Positions 9,194 to 16,476 of a DNA stretch of 64,000 bases are shown one piece after another. The first letter of the stretch is position 1. Each line of letters begins with the position of its first letter. The position numbers were made by a program, and so were the translations under genes. This DNA comes from Modestobacter italicus (GTDB lineage Bacteria > Actinomycetota > Actinomycetes > Mycobacteriales > Geodermatophilaceae): contig NZ_JABGCJ010000001.1 of NCBI RefSeq assembly GCF_019799965.1, positions 496,001 through 560,000 of the forward strand. Direction: 5' to 3'. The notes under the pieces are model-generated. The model ran no database searches and was not told the origin of the DNA. It saw only the letters and a list, made by a program, of their open reading frames with translations.

Positions 9194-9204
9194 ACAGGGC
9201 GTAC

Positions 9205-9219
9205 TTTCCTGACAGGAAA
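9205..9219. promoter_or_regulatory. Palindromic operator 2
   Basis: TTTCCTGACAGGAAA, identical to operator 1 except for the central base triplet, ending 21 nt before the GTG of the 9241 gene. The 26-bp centre-to-centre distance is about two and a half helical turns. A repressor bound here would cover the start region, which suits autoregulation. Confidence 0.65.
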
Positions 9220-9240
9220 CACGAGGGAGAGGAGACCACC

Positions 9241-9666
9241 GTGCCGGAGCTGGACCCGCAGGGCGCACTGACCGAGGTGCGCCGGCGGCGCGCGCAGGCC
9301 CTGGACGAGGGCAGCGCGCCGTGGCCCCGGCGGTTCGTCGCCGCCCTGGTGCTGGCCTGCCTGACCATCGGCGCGGCCCGCGACGCGGACATGAACTGGC
9401 TCGTCCCGTGGATGGTGATCCTGCTCGGGCTCGCCTCGCAGCTGCGCGGTGTCCGGCTGCCCCGGACCGGGCGGTCGCGCCGCTGGGCGGTGGCCTGGGG
9501 GGCGGCGCTCATCGGGGCCGGCTGGCTGGGCGTCGTCGTCATGCACCTGGCCCGCACCGCGGACTGGCCGCTGCCCGGCACGATCGGTGGCGTGGTGGCA
9601 GCGCTGGTGGTCGTGTTCGGCGTCGGCCCCCTCCAGGCGCGGGAAGCGCGGAGCCTGCGCGGATGA
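9241..9666 (+). CDS. Small integral membrane protein, regulator partner
   Basis: 141 residues from a GTG at 9241 behind a GAGGGAGAGGAG-type ribosome site. After a charged N-terminus (about 30 residues, LTEVRRRRAQALDEGS) there are four hydrophobic helices with an arginine-rich cytoplasmic loop (RLPRTGRSRRW) between pairs. Its stop overlaps the ATG of the following winged-helix regulator (ATGA), so the two form a coupled operon behind the tandem palindromes. Small membrane protein/regulator pairs of this kind are frequent in actinobacteria. No function is assigned. Confidence 0.8.
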   Translation: MPELDPQGALTEVRRRRAQALDEGSAPWPRRFVAALVLACLTIGAARDADMNWLVPWMVILLGLASQLRGVRLPRTGRSRRWAVAWGAALIGAGWLGVVVMHLARTADWPLPGTIGGVVAALVVVFGVGPLQAREARSLRG

Positions 9667-10001
9667 CCCGACCGCTCGACGACTTCCTGCACACCCCCGC
9701 GCGACTGAGCGTCATGTCCCTGCTCGCCCCGGCCGAATGGGTCACCTTCGCGTTCCTGCGCGACACCATCGGCACCAGCGACTCGGCTCTGAGCAAGCAG
9801 CTCAGCGCCCTGGAGACCGCCGGCTACGTGGAGGTGCGCAAGGACCGGTCCGCGCACCGGAGCACGTCGGCGCGGATGACCCCTGGCGGCCGCGCCGCCT
9901 TCGACGCCTACCTCACCGACCTCGAGGAGCTCGTCGCTCGGGCCCGTGGCACCGCCACGCCCGCACCCCGGGCCGGTGCGGCATCGCACGAGGGCGGCTA
10001 G
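9663..10001 (+). CDS. Winged-helix transcriptional regulator (HTH_34/MarR-like)
   Basis: 112 residues. MTRPLDDFLHTPARLSVMSLLAPAEWVTFAFLRDTIG is the N-terminal part of the small HTH_34 family. The recognition helix region is TSDSALSKQLSALETAGYVEVRKD, and the wing follows (SAHRSTSARMTPGGRAAFDAYL). The short tail is Ala/Pro-rich. The gene overlaps the preceding membrane-protein gene by 4 nt and, convergently, the transglutaminase gene by 4 nt (TAG/TAG). Very likely an autoregulator acting at TTTCCT-N3-AGGAAA upstream. The family is known, the operator link is inferred. Confidence 0.85.
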   Translation: MTRPLDDFLHTPARLSVMSLLAPAEWVTFAFLRDTIGTSDSALSKQLSALETAGYVEVRKDRSAHRSTSARMTPGGRAAFDAYLTDLEELVARARGTATPAPRAGAASHEGG

Positions 10002-10921
10002 GCCAGCCGGGTGACCTCCACGGTCACGGTCGAGCCCTCGCTGCGCGGGCCGGAGAAGATGCCCTTGAGCGGCGGGACGTCGGAGTAGTCCCGGCCCCGG
10101 CCGAGCGTGACGTGCCGGGGGCCGATCTCGGCGACGTTCGTCGGGTCGAAGCCGGACCACCCGCCGTCCCACCACTCCACCCAGGCGTGGCTCTCCCCGG
10201 TGACCGCCGTCCCGATGCCGGCCGATGGCCTGGGGTGCAGGTAGCCGGAGACGTAGCGGGCCGGCAGGCCCAGCGCGCGCAGCAGGCCGACCGAGACGTG
10301 CGAGATGTCCTGGCAGACGCCCTTGCCGGTGGTCCAGGCCTGCATCGCGTTGGTCTTCACGTTCGTCGAGCCGGTCAGGTACTCCATGTGCCCGTGCACG
10401 AACCGGCACACCAGTTGCCCGGCCTCCCGCGGGTCGGCGTCCCCGACCAGCTCGCGCACGTCCTGGACGACGGGGGCGTCCATCGCGGTCAGCGGGGTCG
10501 GCCGCAGCACCTCCCCGAACCGGTCCAGGACGTCGGGGGTGGCCAGCTCGGCCCAGTCGACCGGGTCGGGCAGCTCCGGCTCCGGGCCGGCCTCCACCAC
10601 CGAGGTGGCCTGCACGACCAGCTCGGTGTGCGGGCCGTGGGTGTCGAAGGCGGTGACCGTGGAGCCCCAGTAGTCGCGGTAGGCGTGCACGGTGGCCGTC
10701 GGCTCGATCTCCACCCGGGAGCGCAGTGTCGTCTGCCGGCTGCTGTTCTCCGGGGTCATCCGCGCCTCGTTGTAGGAGGAGCGCACCGGGCCGCCGTAAC
10801 GGAACTCGCTGCGGTGCACGACCTGCAGCCGCCAGCGGTCGCTCGGCACCCGGACGGGTCCGGTCTGGGCGTGGAACTGGGTGGGACCGGTCTGCCGCTG
10901 CGACTGGGGCACCACGATCAC
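9998..10921 (-). CDS. Transglutaminase-like cysteine peptidase-fold protein
   Basis: 307 residues from a GTG at 10921 that overlaps the alpha-E gene stop (GTGA). The N-terminal half is the bacterial transglutaminase N domain (HRSEFRYGGPVRSSYNEARMTP). The catalytic triad is visible: C203 in GKGVCQDISHV, H245 in ESHAWVEWW and D259 in GFDPTN. There is no signal peptide, so it is cytoplasmic. It is the third gene of a circularly permuted ATP-grasp/alpha-E/transglutaminase set, a recurrent bacterial association proposed to make or trim an amide-linked peptide. Hydrolysis versus transfer cannot be told from sequence. Confidence 0.92.
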   Translation of the reverse strand: MIVVPQSQRQTGPTQFHAQTGPVRVPSDRWRLQVVHRSEFRYGGPVRSSYNEARMTPENSSRQTTLRSRVEIEPTATVHAYRDYWGSTVTAFDTHGPHTELVVQATSVVEAGPEPELPDPVDWAELATPDVLDRFGEVLRPTPLTAMDAPVVQDVRELVGDADPREAGQLVCRFVHGHMEYLTGSTNVKTNAMQAWTTGKGVCQDISHVSVGLLRALGLPARYVSGYLHPRPSAGIGTAVTGESHAWVEWWDGGWSGFDPTNVAEIGPRHVTLGRGRDYSDVPPLKGIFSGPRSEGSTVTVEVTRLA

Positions 10922-11868
10922 GCCGCCCCTTCCGGCACCCAGACCTGTGGTGCCTGCTCGGTGAAGAACCGGCCGGTGACCGCCTCGCTGGCCGCCGAGC
11001 AGGTGCGCTGCAGCTCGTCGAGCCGGGTCGGCAGCTTCGCCAGGATCTCGTCCGTCTGCATGAACTCCAACATCGTCCGCGCCCGGCCGACGATCCGGTG
11101 CGCCTCGCCGGCGACCCCGATCCGGTGGCCCTCGCGGACGTTGGCCCGCTCCAGCTCGGCCAGGCACCCCTCCGCCTGCTCCAGCGAGGCGAACACCGAG
11201 CGCGGGAAGAGCCGGTCCAGCAGCAGGAACTCCGCGGCCCGGCTGGAGTTCACCGCACCGCGGTAGGTGCGCAGGTAGGGCTCGTAGGCGCCGGTCGAGC
11301 GCAGCACCAGCGTCCAGGACGGAGCGGCGTCCCCGGCCAGCACCCGGGTGGACAGCATGCGGGCGGTCATGTCGACCCGCTCCAGCGAGCGCCCGAGGAT
11401 GAGGAACAGCCAGCTCTCGTCCCGGCTCATCGTGGCGTCGGCCAGGCCGAACACCATCGCCGACCGCTCGCGCACGAACCGGAACAGCGAGTGCGGGCCG
11501 TACCGGCGGGCCATGGTGCGCTGCTGGGGCAGCGCGTTGTGGGTGACGTTGAGCGACTCCCAGATCTCCGCCGACAGCACCTCGCGGGCGCCGCGCGCGT
11601 TCTCCCGGGCCGCGGACAGCGCACCGGTGATCGAGCTGGGGCTGGCCCGGTCGAACGCGAGGGTGGACAGCACCCGCTCGGTGTCCGCCTCGTCGTCAGC
11701 GCAGGGCGCGCCCATCAGCGCGAGCAGGTTCGCGCAGGCCCGGCGCTCGTCGATCCACGGGTCCTCGACCAGCCGCTGGGTGTGCACGTCGAGGATGCGC
11801 GCGGTGTCGTCGGCGCGCTCCACGTAGCGGCCGATCCAGAACAGCGACTCCGCGATCCGGCTCAGCAC
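10918..11868 (-). CDS. Alpha-E domain protein
   Basis: 316 residues, almost wholly helical. It starts VLSRIAESLFWIGRYVERADDTARIL, the signature opening of the alpha-E family (PF04168). Later blocks are SEIWESLNVTHNALP, LADATMSRDESWLFLILGRSLERVDMTARML and DRLFPRSVFASLEQAE. The GTG start at 11868 lies 7 nt inside the 3' end of the ATP-grasp gene. Alpha-E proteins have no known enzymatic activity and almost always neighbour a circularly permuted ATP-grasp, so they are presumed partners or scaffolds in the same amide-forming reaction. Confidence 0.92.
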   Translation of the reverse strand: MLSRIAESLFWIGRYVERADDTARILDVHTQRLVEDPWIDERRACANLLALMGAPCADDEADTERVLSTLAFDRASPSSITGALSAARENARGAREVLSAEIWESLNVTHNALPQQRTMARRYGPHSLFRFVRERSAMVFGLADATMSRDESWLFLILGRSLERVDMTARMLSTRVLAGDAAPSWTLVLRSTGAYEPYLRTYRGAVNSSRAAEFLLLDRLFPRSVFASLEQAEGCLAELERANVREGHRIGVAGEAHRIVGRARTMLEFMQTDEILAKLPTRLDELQRTCSAASEAVTGRFFTEQAPQVWVPEGAA

Positions 11869-13532
11869 GGCGCACCCTCCCCCCGGCCATGTTCGCCAAC
11901 ATGGCCGTCTCCCGGCTCCGCACGTCGCCGCCCAGCGGCCATGTTGGCGAACATGGCCGTCTGCTGCTGTTGCTGGGACTGGGCCACGGCGTTGTCGTTC
12001 GGCGGGCCGGGGTCCTGGGCCGGAGGGTCGGCGGGCAGGTCGGCGGTGGTGAACTCGATCCGGGTGACCTCGTGCTCGGGCGCGGACTCCACCGCCGGCC
12101 TCGGCGGGGTGATCACCCAGGTGTCCTTCGAGCCGCCGCCCTGACTGGAGTTGACCACCAGCTCCCCCTCGGGCAGCGCGACCCGGGTCAGCCCACCGGG
12201 CAGCACCCACACGTCGTCCCCGTCGTTGACCGCGAACGGGCGCAGGTCGACGTGCCGCGGGGCGATCCGGCCGTTGATCAGCGTCGGGGACGTCGACAGC
12301 CCGATCGGCTTCTGCGCGATCCAGTCCCGCGGGCTGCTGCGCACCTTGACCGCCAGCTCCTCCAGGGTCCGCTCGTCGGCGCGCGGGCCGATCACGATGC
12401 CCTTGCCACCGGAGCCGTCGACCGGCTTGAGCACCAGCTGGTCGAGGGAGGCCAGCACCCACTCGACGGTGTCGGGCTCGTCGAGCCGGTAGGTGTCGGC
12501 GTTCTGCAGGATGGGCTGCTCGCCCAGGTAGTACTGGATCAGGTCGGGCACCCAGGTGTAGAGCAGCTTGTCGTCGGCCACCCCGTTGCCCACCGCGTTG
12601 GCGATCGTCACCCGCCCGGCCCGGGCGGCGTTCAGCACGCCGGCGCAGCCGATCACCGAGTCGGACCGGAAGTGCACCGGGTCGAGGAACTCGTCGTCGA
12701 TCCGGCGGTAGATGACGTCGACGCGCTGCTGCCCGTCCGTCGTCCGCATGCTCACCTGCCCACCGGAGCAGACCAGGTCACGGCCCTCGACCAGCTCCAC
12801 CCCCATCTGCCGGGCGAGGAGCGCGTGCTCGAAGTAGGCGGAGTTGTAGACGCCGGGGGTCAGCAGCACGACCGTGGGATCGGCGACCGACGGCGGCGCG
12901 GAGGCCTTGAGCGCGGCCAGCAGCCGGCCCGGGTAGTCCGCGACCGGCAGGATGCGGTGGTCGGCGAACAGCTCGGGCAGCACCTGGCTCATCGCCGCGC
13001 GGTTGGTGATGACGTAGCTGACGCCGGACGGCGAGCGGAGGTTGTCCTCCAGCACCCGGAAGTCACCTGCCTCGTCACGCACCAGGTCGATGCCGCTGAC
13101 GTGCACCCGGACGCCGTTGGGCGGCACCAGCCCGTGCGCGGCCCGGTGGAAGTGCGCGCTGGTGGTGACCACGCTGCGCGGCACGACCCGGTCGGCGAAC
13201 ACCTGACCGGCGCCGTAGACGTCGGCCAGGAAGGCCTCCAGCGCCCGGACCCGCTGGCCGACGCCGCGCTCGATCACCGCCCACTCCTGGTGTCCGATCA
13301 CCCTCGGCACGATGTCGAGCGGGAAGGGCTGCTCCTCGCCGGCGTGCGCGAAGGTCACGCCGGCGTCCCGGTAGGTCTGTGACAGGACGTCGGCCCGCGC
13401 GGCCAGCTCCTCCCCCGACATCGGCTGCAGCGAGGTGAACAGGCCGGAGTAGGGCGCGCGGGGGCGGCCGGGGGCCGCGAACATCTCGTCCCACTGCTGC
13501 CCCAGCGGGTAGCCGTCGAAGAGGTCCGCCAT
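11862..13532 (-). CDS. Circularly permuted ATP-grasp type 2 protein with palindrome-encoded tail
   Basis: 556 residues. DUF404/DUF407-type sequence: GYPLGQQWDEMFAAPG at the start, FPLDIVPRVIGHQEWAVIERG, the ATP-grasp strands GDFRVLEDNLRSPSGVSYVI, VYNSAYFEHALLARQMGV, VLKPVDGSGGKGIVIGP and IAPRHVDLRPFAVN, and STSPTLINGRIA. The predicted reaction is ATP-dependent ligation of a carboxylate to an amine, with unknown substrate. The conserved part ends near SSQGGGSKDTWVITPP (about residue 480). A low-complexity tail follows (PADPPAQDPGPP, then QSQQQQQ) and then about 35 residues translated from two R1 palindromes (AMFANMAAGRRRAEPG and onward). That end is odd: either the stop was lost when palindromes arrived, or the true stop lies upstream and the sequence has an error. 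Confidence 0.9.
   Translation of the reverse strand: MADLFDGYPLGQQWDEMFAAPGRPRAPYSGLFTSLQPMSGEELAARADVLSQTYRDAGVTFAHAGEEQPFPLDIVPRVIGHQEWAVIERGVGQRVRALEAFLADVYGAGQVFADRVVPRSVVTTSAHFHRAAHGLVPPNGVRVHVSGIDLVRDEAGDFRVLEDNLRSPSGVSYVITNRAAMSQVLPELFADHRILPVADYPGRLLAALKASAPPSVADPTVVLLTPGVYNSAYFEHALLARQMGVELVEGRDLVCSGGQVSMRTTDGQQRVDVIYRRIDDEFLDPVHFRSDSVIGCAGVLNAARAGRVTIANAVGNGVADDKLLYTWVPDLIQYYLGEQPILQNADTYRLDEPDTVEWVLASLDQLVLKPVDGSGGKGIVIGPRADERTLEELAVKVRSSPRDWIAQKPIGLSTSPTLINGRIAPRHVDLRPFAVNDGDDVWVLPGGLTRVALPEGELVVNSSQGGGSKDTWVITPPRPAVESAPEHEVTRIEFTTADLPADPPAQDPGPPNDNAVAQSQQQQQTAMFANMAAGRRRAEPGDGHVGEHGRGEGAPC
11884..11907. repeat. R1 palindrome copy 1 (loop CGCC)
   Basis: 10-bp arms CGGCCATGTT and AACATGGCCG around CGCC. 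It lies inside the last codons of the ATP-grasp gene, close to the alpha-E start at 11868. Forms a facing pair with copy 2, whose loop is the reverse complement. Confidence 0.9.
11936..11959. repeat. R1 palindrome copy 2 (loop GGCG)
   Basis: Same 10-bp arms as copy 1 but with central GGCG, so the element is in the opposite orientation. The 28 nt between the two copies is unrelated sequence. Paired inverted copies resemble the arrangement of REP/BIME elements in enterobacteria, although no relationship is implied. Confidence 0.9.
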
Positions 13533-13685
13533 GCGACGAACCTAGACAGACCGTGTGTCCCTCGCGTTTCGGCGCGACGACCTGGCGACCGGCGCCGGTG
13601 TGCGACCCGCGCCCTGCGCGCCCCTGACCGCCCGTCCTCCCGCACCGATGACCGTCCTCCTGCACCAACGCTGCTGCGGGAGGAC

Positions 13686-13716
13686 GGCCACTGATCAGGT
13701 CACCTGACCAGTGGCC
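13686..13716. terminator. Hairpin downstream of the LacI gene
   Basis: Arms 13686-13700 and 13702-13716 (GGCCACTGATCAGGT against ACCTGACCAGTGGCC) pair over 15 bp with one mismatch and a 1-nt centre. It lies 39 nt beyond the LacI-family stop, in the 222-nt gap before the ATP-grasp operon. A second short inverted repeat, CCGTCCTCC (13652-13660) with GGAGGACGG (13679-13687), overlaps its left side. No gene is seen in the gap. Confidence 0.6.
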
Positions 13717-13754
13717 GGGCCAGGGCGTCGGGGCGGTCGCCGGGCGCACCGCCG

Positions 13755-14783
13755 TCAGGCGGAGGCGCGGCGGACCAGGTGGGTGCGGCAGACCCGGGAC
13801 TCGGCCGGCCCGCCCACCCCCTCGATCTGGCGCAGCAGCAGCTCGGTGAGCAGCGGCGTCATGTCGGTGAGCGGCTGGGCGATGGTGGTCAGCGGCGGGT
13901 CGCAGCGCTCAGCGATCGCCGCGTCGTCGAAGCCGACCACCGCGACGTCCTCGGGCACCCGCCGGCCAGCCTCGCGCAGCGCGCGGAGCGCGCCCACCGC
14001 CATCGGGTCCGAGGCGACGAACACCGCGTCCAGGTCGGGCGCGCGATCGAGCAGCTCCGCCATGGCCCGGGCGCCGCCGACCTCGGTGAAGTCGCCCTCG
14101 GCGACCAGGTCCGAGCACACCTCCAGCCCGGCTGCCTGCAGCCCGGCCTGGTAGCCGGCCAGCCGGTCGACCCCGGCGATCATGTCCAGCGGACCGGTGA
14201 TGGTGGCGATCCGCCGGCGCCCGGCAGCGGCGAGATGGGCCGCCGCCTCCTGCGCGCCGCCGCGGTTGTCCGCATCCACGAAGGCCACCGCGCGGTCGTC
14301 GAACGGCCGGCCGCACAGCACCAGTGGGATGCCGGCCTCCTCCAGGATGTCCGGCAGCGGGTCGTCGCTGTGCACCGACATCAGGATCACGCCGTCCACG
14401 TGGCCCTGGCGGGCGTACCGGCCGATCTTCTGCTGCTCCCGTTCGTCCTGTGCGGTGAGCAGCACGAGGTTCAGGTCGGTGTCGGCCAGGGTCGCGGAGA
14501 CGCCGCGGACGATGCTGGCGAAGAACGGGTCGGAGAAGACCTGGGTGTTGGGCTCGTTGAGCACCAGGGCCACCGTGTCGGTGCGCCGGGTGACCAGGCT
14601 GCGGGCCATCCGGTTGGGCACGTAGCGCAGCTCCGCCACCGCGGACAGCACCGCCTGGCGGGCCTCCGGGCTCACCTTCGGCGAGTCGTTGACGACCCGG
14701 GAGACGGTGGCACGCGAGACGCCCGCGAGCACGGCGACCTCGTCCAGCGTCGGCGACGCGGCGCGCGAGGTCAGGTCGGTCAT
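13755..14783 (-). CDS. LacI-family repressor of the cellobiose/cellulose locus (CebR/CelR-like)
   Basis: 342 residues. Helix-turn-helix TLDEVAVLAGVSRATVSRVVN (about 12-32) with the hinge region YVPNRMARSLV, then a periplasmic-binding-protein-like ligand domain (TDTVALVLNEPN, DGVILMSVHSDD, AVVGFDDAAIAERCDPPLTTI). ATG 14783 is preferred over the upstream 14816 start because GGAG sits 6 nt before it and the protein then begins 11 residues before the HTH. It is divergent from the sugar-binding protein gene, with operator-like palindromes between. CebR in Streptomyces and CelR in Thermobifida bind TGGGAGCGCTCCCA and respond to cellobiose. The sites here are of the same shape but GAGAGCGCTCTC, so the effector is probably a beta-glucoside but not proven. 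Confidence 0.9.
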   Translation of the reverse strand: MTDLTSRAASPTLDEVAVLAGVSRATVSRVVNDSPKVSPEARQAVLSAVAELRYVPNRMARSLVTRRTDTVALVLNEPNTQVFSDPFFASIVRGVSATLADTDLNLVLLTAQDEREQQKIGRYARQGHVDGVILMSVHSDDPLPDILEEAGIPLVLCGRPFDDRAVAFVDADNRGGAQEAAAHLAAAGRRRIATITGPLDMIAGVDRLAGYQAGLQAAGLEVCSDLVAEGDFTEVGGARAMAELLDRAPDLDAVFVASDPMAVGALRALREAGRRVPEDVAVVGFDDAAIAERCDPPLTTIAQPLTDMTPLLTELLLRQIEGVGGPAESRVCRTHLVRRASA

Positions 14784-14826
14784 GCGGGTCTCCAGTGCTC
14801 GGGCGGGTGCGCACATGGTGCACCGT

Positions 14827-14838
14827 GAGAGCGCTCTC
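14827..14838. promoter_or_regulatory. LacI-type operator 1 (GAGAGCGCTCTC)
   Basis: Perfect 12-bp palindrome 43 nt upstream of the repressor start, flanked as CGT-palindrome-C. Its position suits autoregulation of the repressor gene. Same core as the sites at 14912 and 24269. Confidence 0.75.
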
Positions 14839-14869
14839 CGACAGCCCCTGGGCGTTACCCACCTGTTAC

Positions 14870-14875
14870 TTGACA
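14870..14875 (+). promoter_or_regulatory. Possible -35 box of the sugar-uptake operon
   Basis: TTGACA, a perfect housekeeping -35 hexamer, between the two operators and facing the binding-protein gene. About 17-18 nt downstream there is only a poor -10 candidate (CACTCT), so the promoter is plausible but unproven. Confidence 0.4.
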
Positions 14876-14911
14876 GTCGCTTGTGGCCCAGACCACTCTG
14901 TGCGCCACGGC

Positions 14912-14929
14912 CGTGAGAGCGTTCTCACG
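14912..14929. promoter_or_regulatory. LacI-type operator 2
   Basis: CGTGAGAGCGTTCTCACG, with 7-bp arms CGTGAGA/TCTCACG around GCGT. It lies downstream of the TTGACA box and 55 nt before the start of the binding-protein gene, a position where a bound repressor would block transcription. Confidence 0.75.
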
Positions 14930-14984
14930 CCCCCGGCGGACGGTGCATCGGAGCACCCGTCCCGGGAAGGACCCAGGAGGTCAG

Positions 14985-16304
14985 ATGTTCCATTCCACGA
15001 GGAGCAGGGCGGCGTGGGGGGCGGCTCTGGCCGCGGTCCTGCTGACCGCCGGGTGCGGCGGCTCGGACGACGCGAGCGCCGACGCCGCCGACTACGACCC
15101 GGACGCCCCGGTCACCCTGACCGTCGGCACGTTCGGGACGATGGACTTCGACAACGCGGGGCTCTACGAGGAGTACATGGAGCTCCACCCGAACGTCACC
15201 ATCGAGCAGAACAACGTCGCCCAGTCCGCGGCCTACTACAAGTCGCTGCAGACCCGGCTGGCCGCCGGCTCCGGCCTCGACGACATCCAGGCCCTGGAGA
15301 TCGGCTTCATCGCCGACGTCGTCGCGAACCACGCCGACGCGTTCGTCGACTTCGCCGCCGAGGAGAACGCCGACGAGCTCGAGAGCAACTTCTACGACTG
15401 GAAGTGGGGCCAGGCCACCACCCAGGATGGCCAGACGATCGGCCTCGGCACCGACTCCGGCCCCCAGGCCATGTGCTACCGCAAGGACCTCTTCCAGCAG
15501 GCCGGGCTGCCGACCGACCGCACCGAGGTCGGCGAGCTGTGGCCCACCTGGGACGCCTACCTCGACGTGGCGCGCGAGTACAAGACCACGACCGGCAACC
15601 CGATCCTGGACAGCCCGGCGAGCATCTTCTCCTCGTCGGTCTACCAGGGCGACGAGGCCTACAACGACGAGGACGGCAACCCCATCCCCGAGGAGAGCAG
15701 CGGCGTCGAGCGGGCCTGGGGCTTCGCCAGCCAGGCGGCCGAGGAGGGCCTGACCGCCAACCTGTCGCAGTTCGGTGACGAGTGGAACGCCGCCTTCTCC
15801 AACGGCGCGTTCGCCACCATCGCCTGCCCGGCCTGGATGCTCGGCTACATCAACTCCCAGATGGGCGACGCCGGCGCCGGCCTGTGGGACATCGCCCCGC
15901 TGCCCGGCTCCAGCGAGTCCGCCTCCAACTGGGGTGGCTCGTTCCTCGGCGTCCCCGCGGACGGTGACAACGTCGAGGCCGCCAAGGACCTGGCCGAGTG
16001 GCTGACCGCCCCCGAGCAGCAGATCAAGCTGTTCACCGAGACGGCCCACTTCCCGTCCAGCCCGACGGCCGCCGACGACCCGCAGGTCAAGGACGCGGTG
16101 AACGAGTACTTCAGCGGTGCCCCCACCGGCGAGATCTTCGGTGCCGCCGCGGAGGGCATCCGCCGCACCCCGATCGGACCGTACGACACGCAGATCCAGG
16201 AGGCGTTCACCACGGCGCTGACGGACATCGCGTCGAACGGCACCGACCCGGACGAGGCGTTCCAGGACGCGATCAAGGCCTCGGAGCAGGCCATCGGCGG
16301 CTGA
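14985..16304 (+). CDS. Sugar ABC transporter substrate-binding lipoprotein (CebE-like)
   Basis: 439 residues from ATG 14985, with AGGAGG 4 nt upstream. Lipoprotein signal MFHSTRSRAAWGAALAAVLL with lipobox LTAGC. It belongs to the extracellular solute-binding family 1 (NNVAQSAAYYKSLQTRLAAGSGLDDIQALE region, DSGPQAMCYRKDLF, WGGSFLGVPADG). Membrane-anchored and extracytoplasmic, it delivers oligosaccharide to the two permeases downstream. Its place between a CebR-like repressor and beta-glucosidase/cellulase genes points to cellobiose or cello-oligosaccharides. It is followed by a strong hairpin before the permease genes. Confidence 0.92.
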   Translation: MFHSTRSRAAWGAALAAVLLTAGCGGSDDASADAADYDPDAPVTLTVGTFGTMDFDNAGLYEEYMELHPNVTIEQNNVAQSAAYYKSLQTRLAAGSGLDDIQALEIGFIADVVANHADAFVDFAAEENADELESNFYDWKWGQATTQDGQTIGLGTDSGPQAMCYRKDLFQQAGLPTDRTEVGELWPTWDAYLDVAREYKTTTGNPILDSPASIFSSSVYQGDEAYNDEDGNPIPEESSGVERAWGFASQAAEEGLTANLSQFGDEWNAAFSNGAFATIACPAWMLGYINSQMGDAGAGLWDIAPLPGSSESASNWGGSFLGVPADGDNVEAAKDLAEWLTAPEQQIKLFTETAHFPSSPTAADDPQVKDAVNEYFSGAPTGEIFGAAAEGIRRTPIGPYDTQIQEAFTTALTDIASNGTDPDEAFQDAIKASEQAIGG

Positions 16305-16333
16305 GCCACCGGCTCAGCGCACCCACCGGACGC

Positions 16334-16366
16334 GGTGCCCGGGAGCGACCCCCGCTCCCGGGCACC
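16334..16366. terminator. Intra-operon hairpin between binding protein and permease genes
   Basis: Perfect 14-bp stem GGTGCCCGGGAGCG / CGCTCCCGGGCACC with a 5-nt loop, in the 172-nt gap of the operon. Probably partial termination or 3'-end protection that yields more binding protein than permease. No other feature is visible in the gap. Confidence 0.65.
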
Positions 16367-16476
16367 TGCACCGGTCCCGCGGCCGGACGACGTCCCTGCC
16401 GCCTGGACACCCCGGCCCGCTCCGGCCCCCGGGGACACCCCGGATCCGCCCCGTCCCCGAGACCCCGAGGCCCCGC

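Noticed and set aside
6520-13704. Shared 12-mer GATCAGGTCACC at 6520 and 13693, both near hairpins
   Set aside because: Repeated 12-mers are expected many times by chance in 64 kb, and the surrounding sequence does not align well. No third copy noticed.
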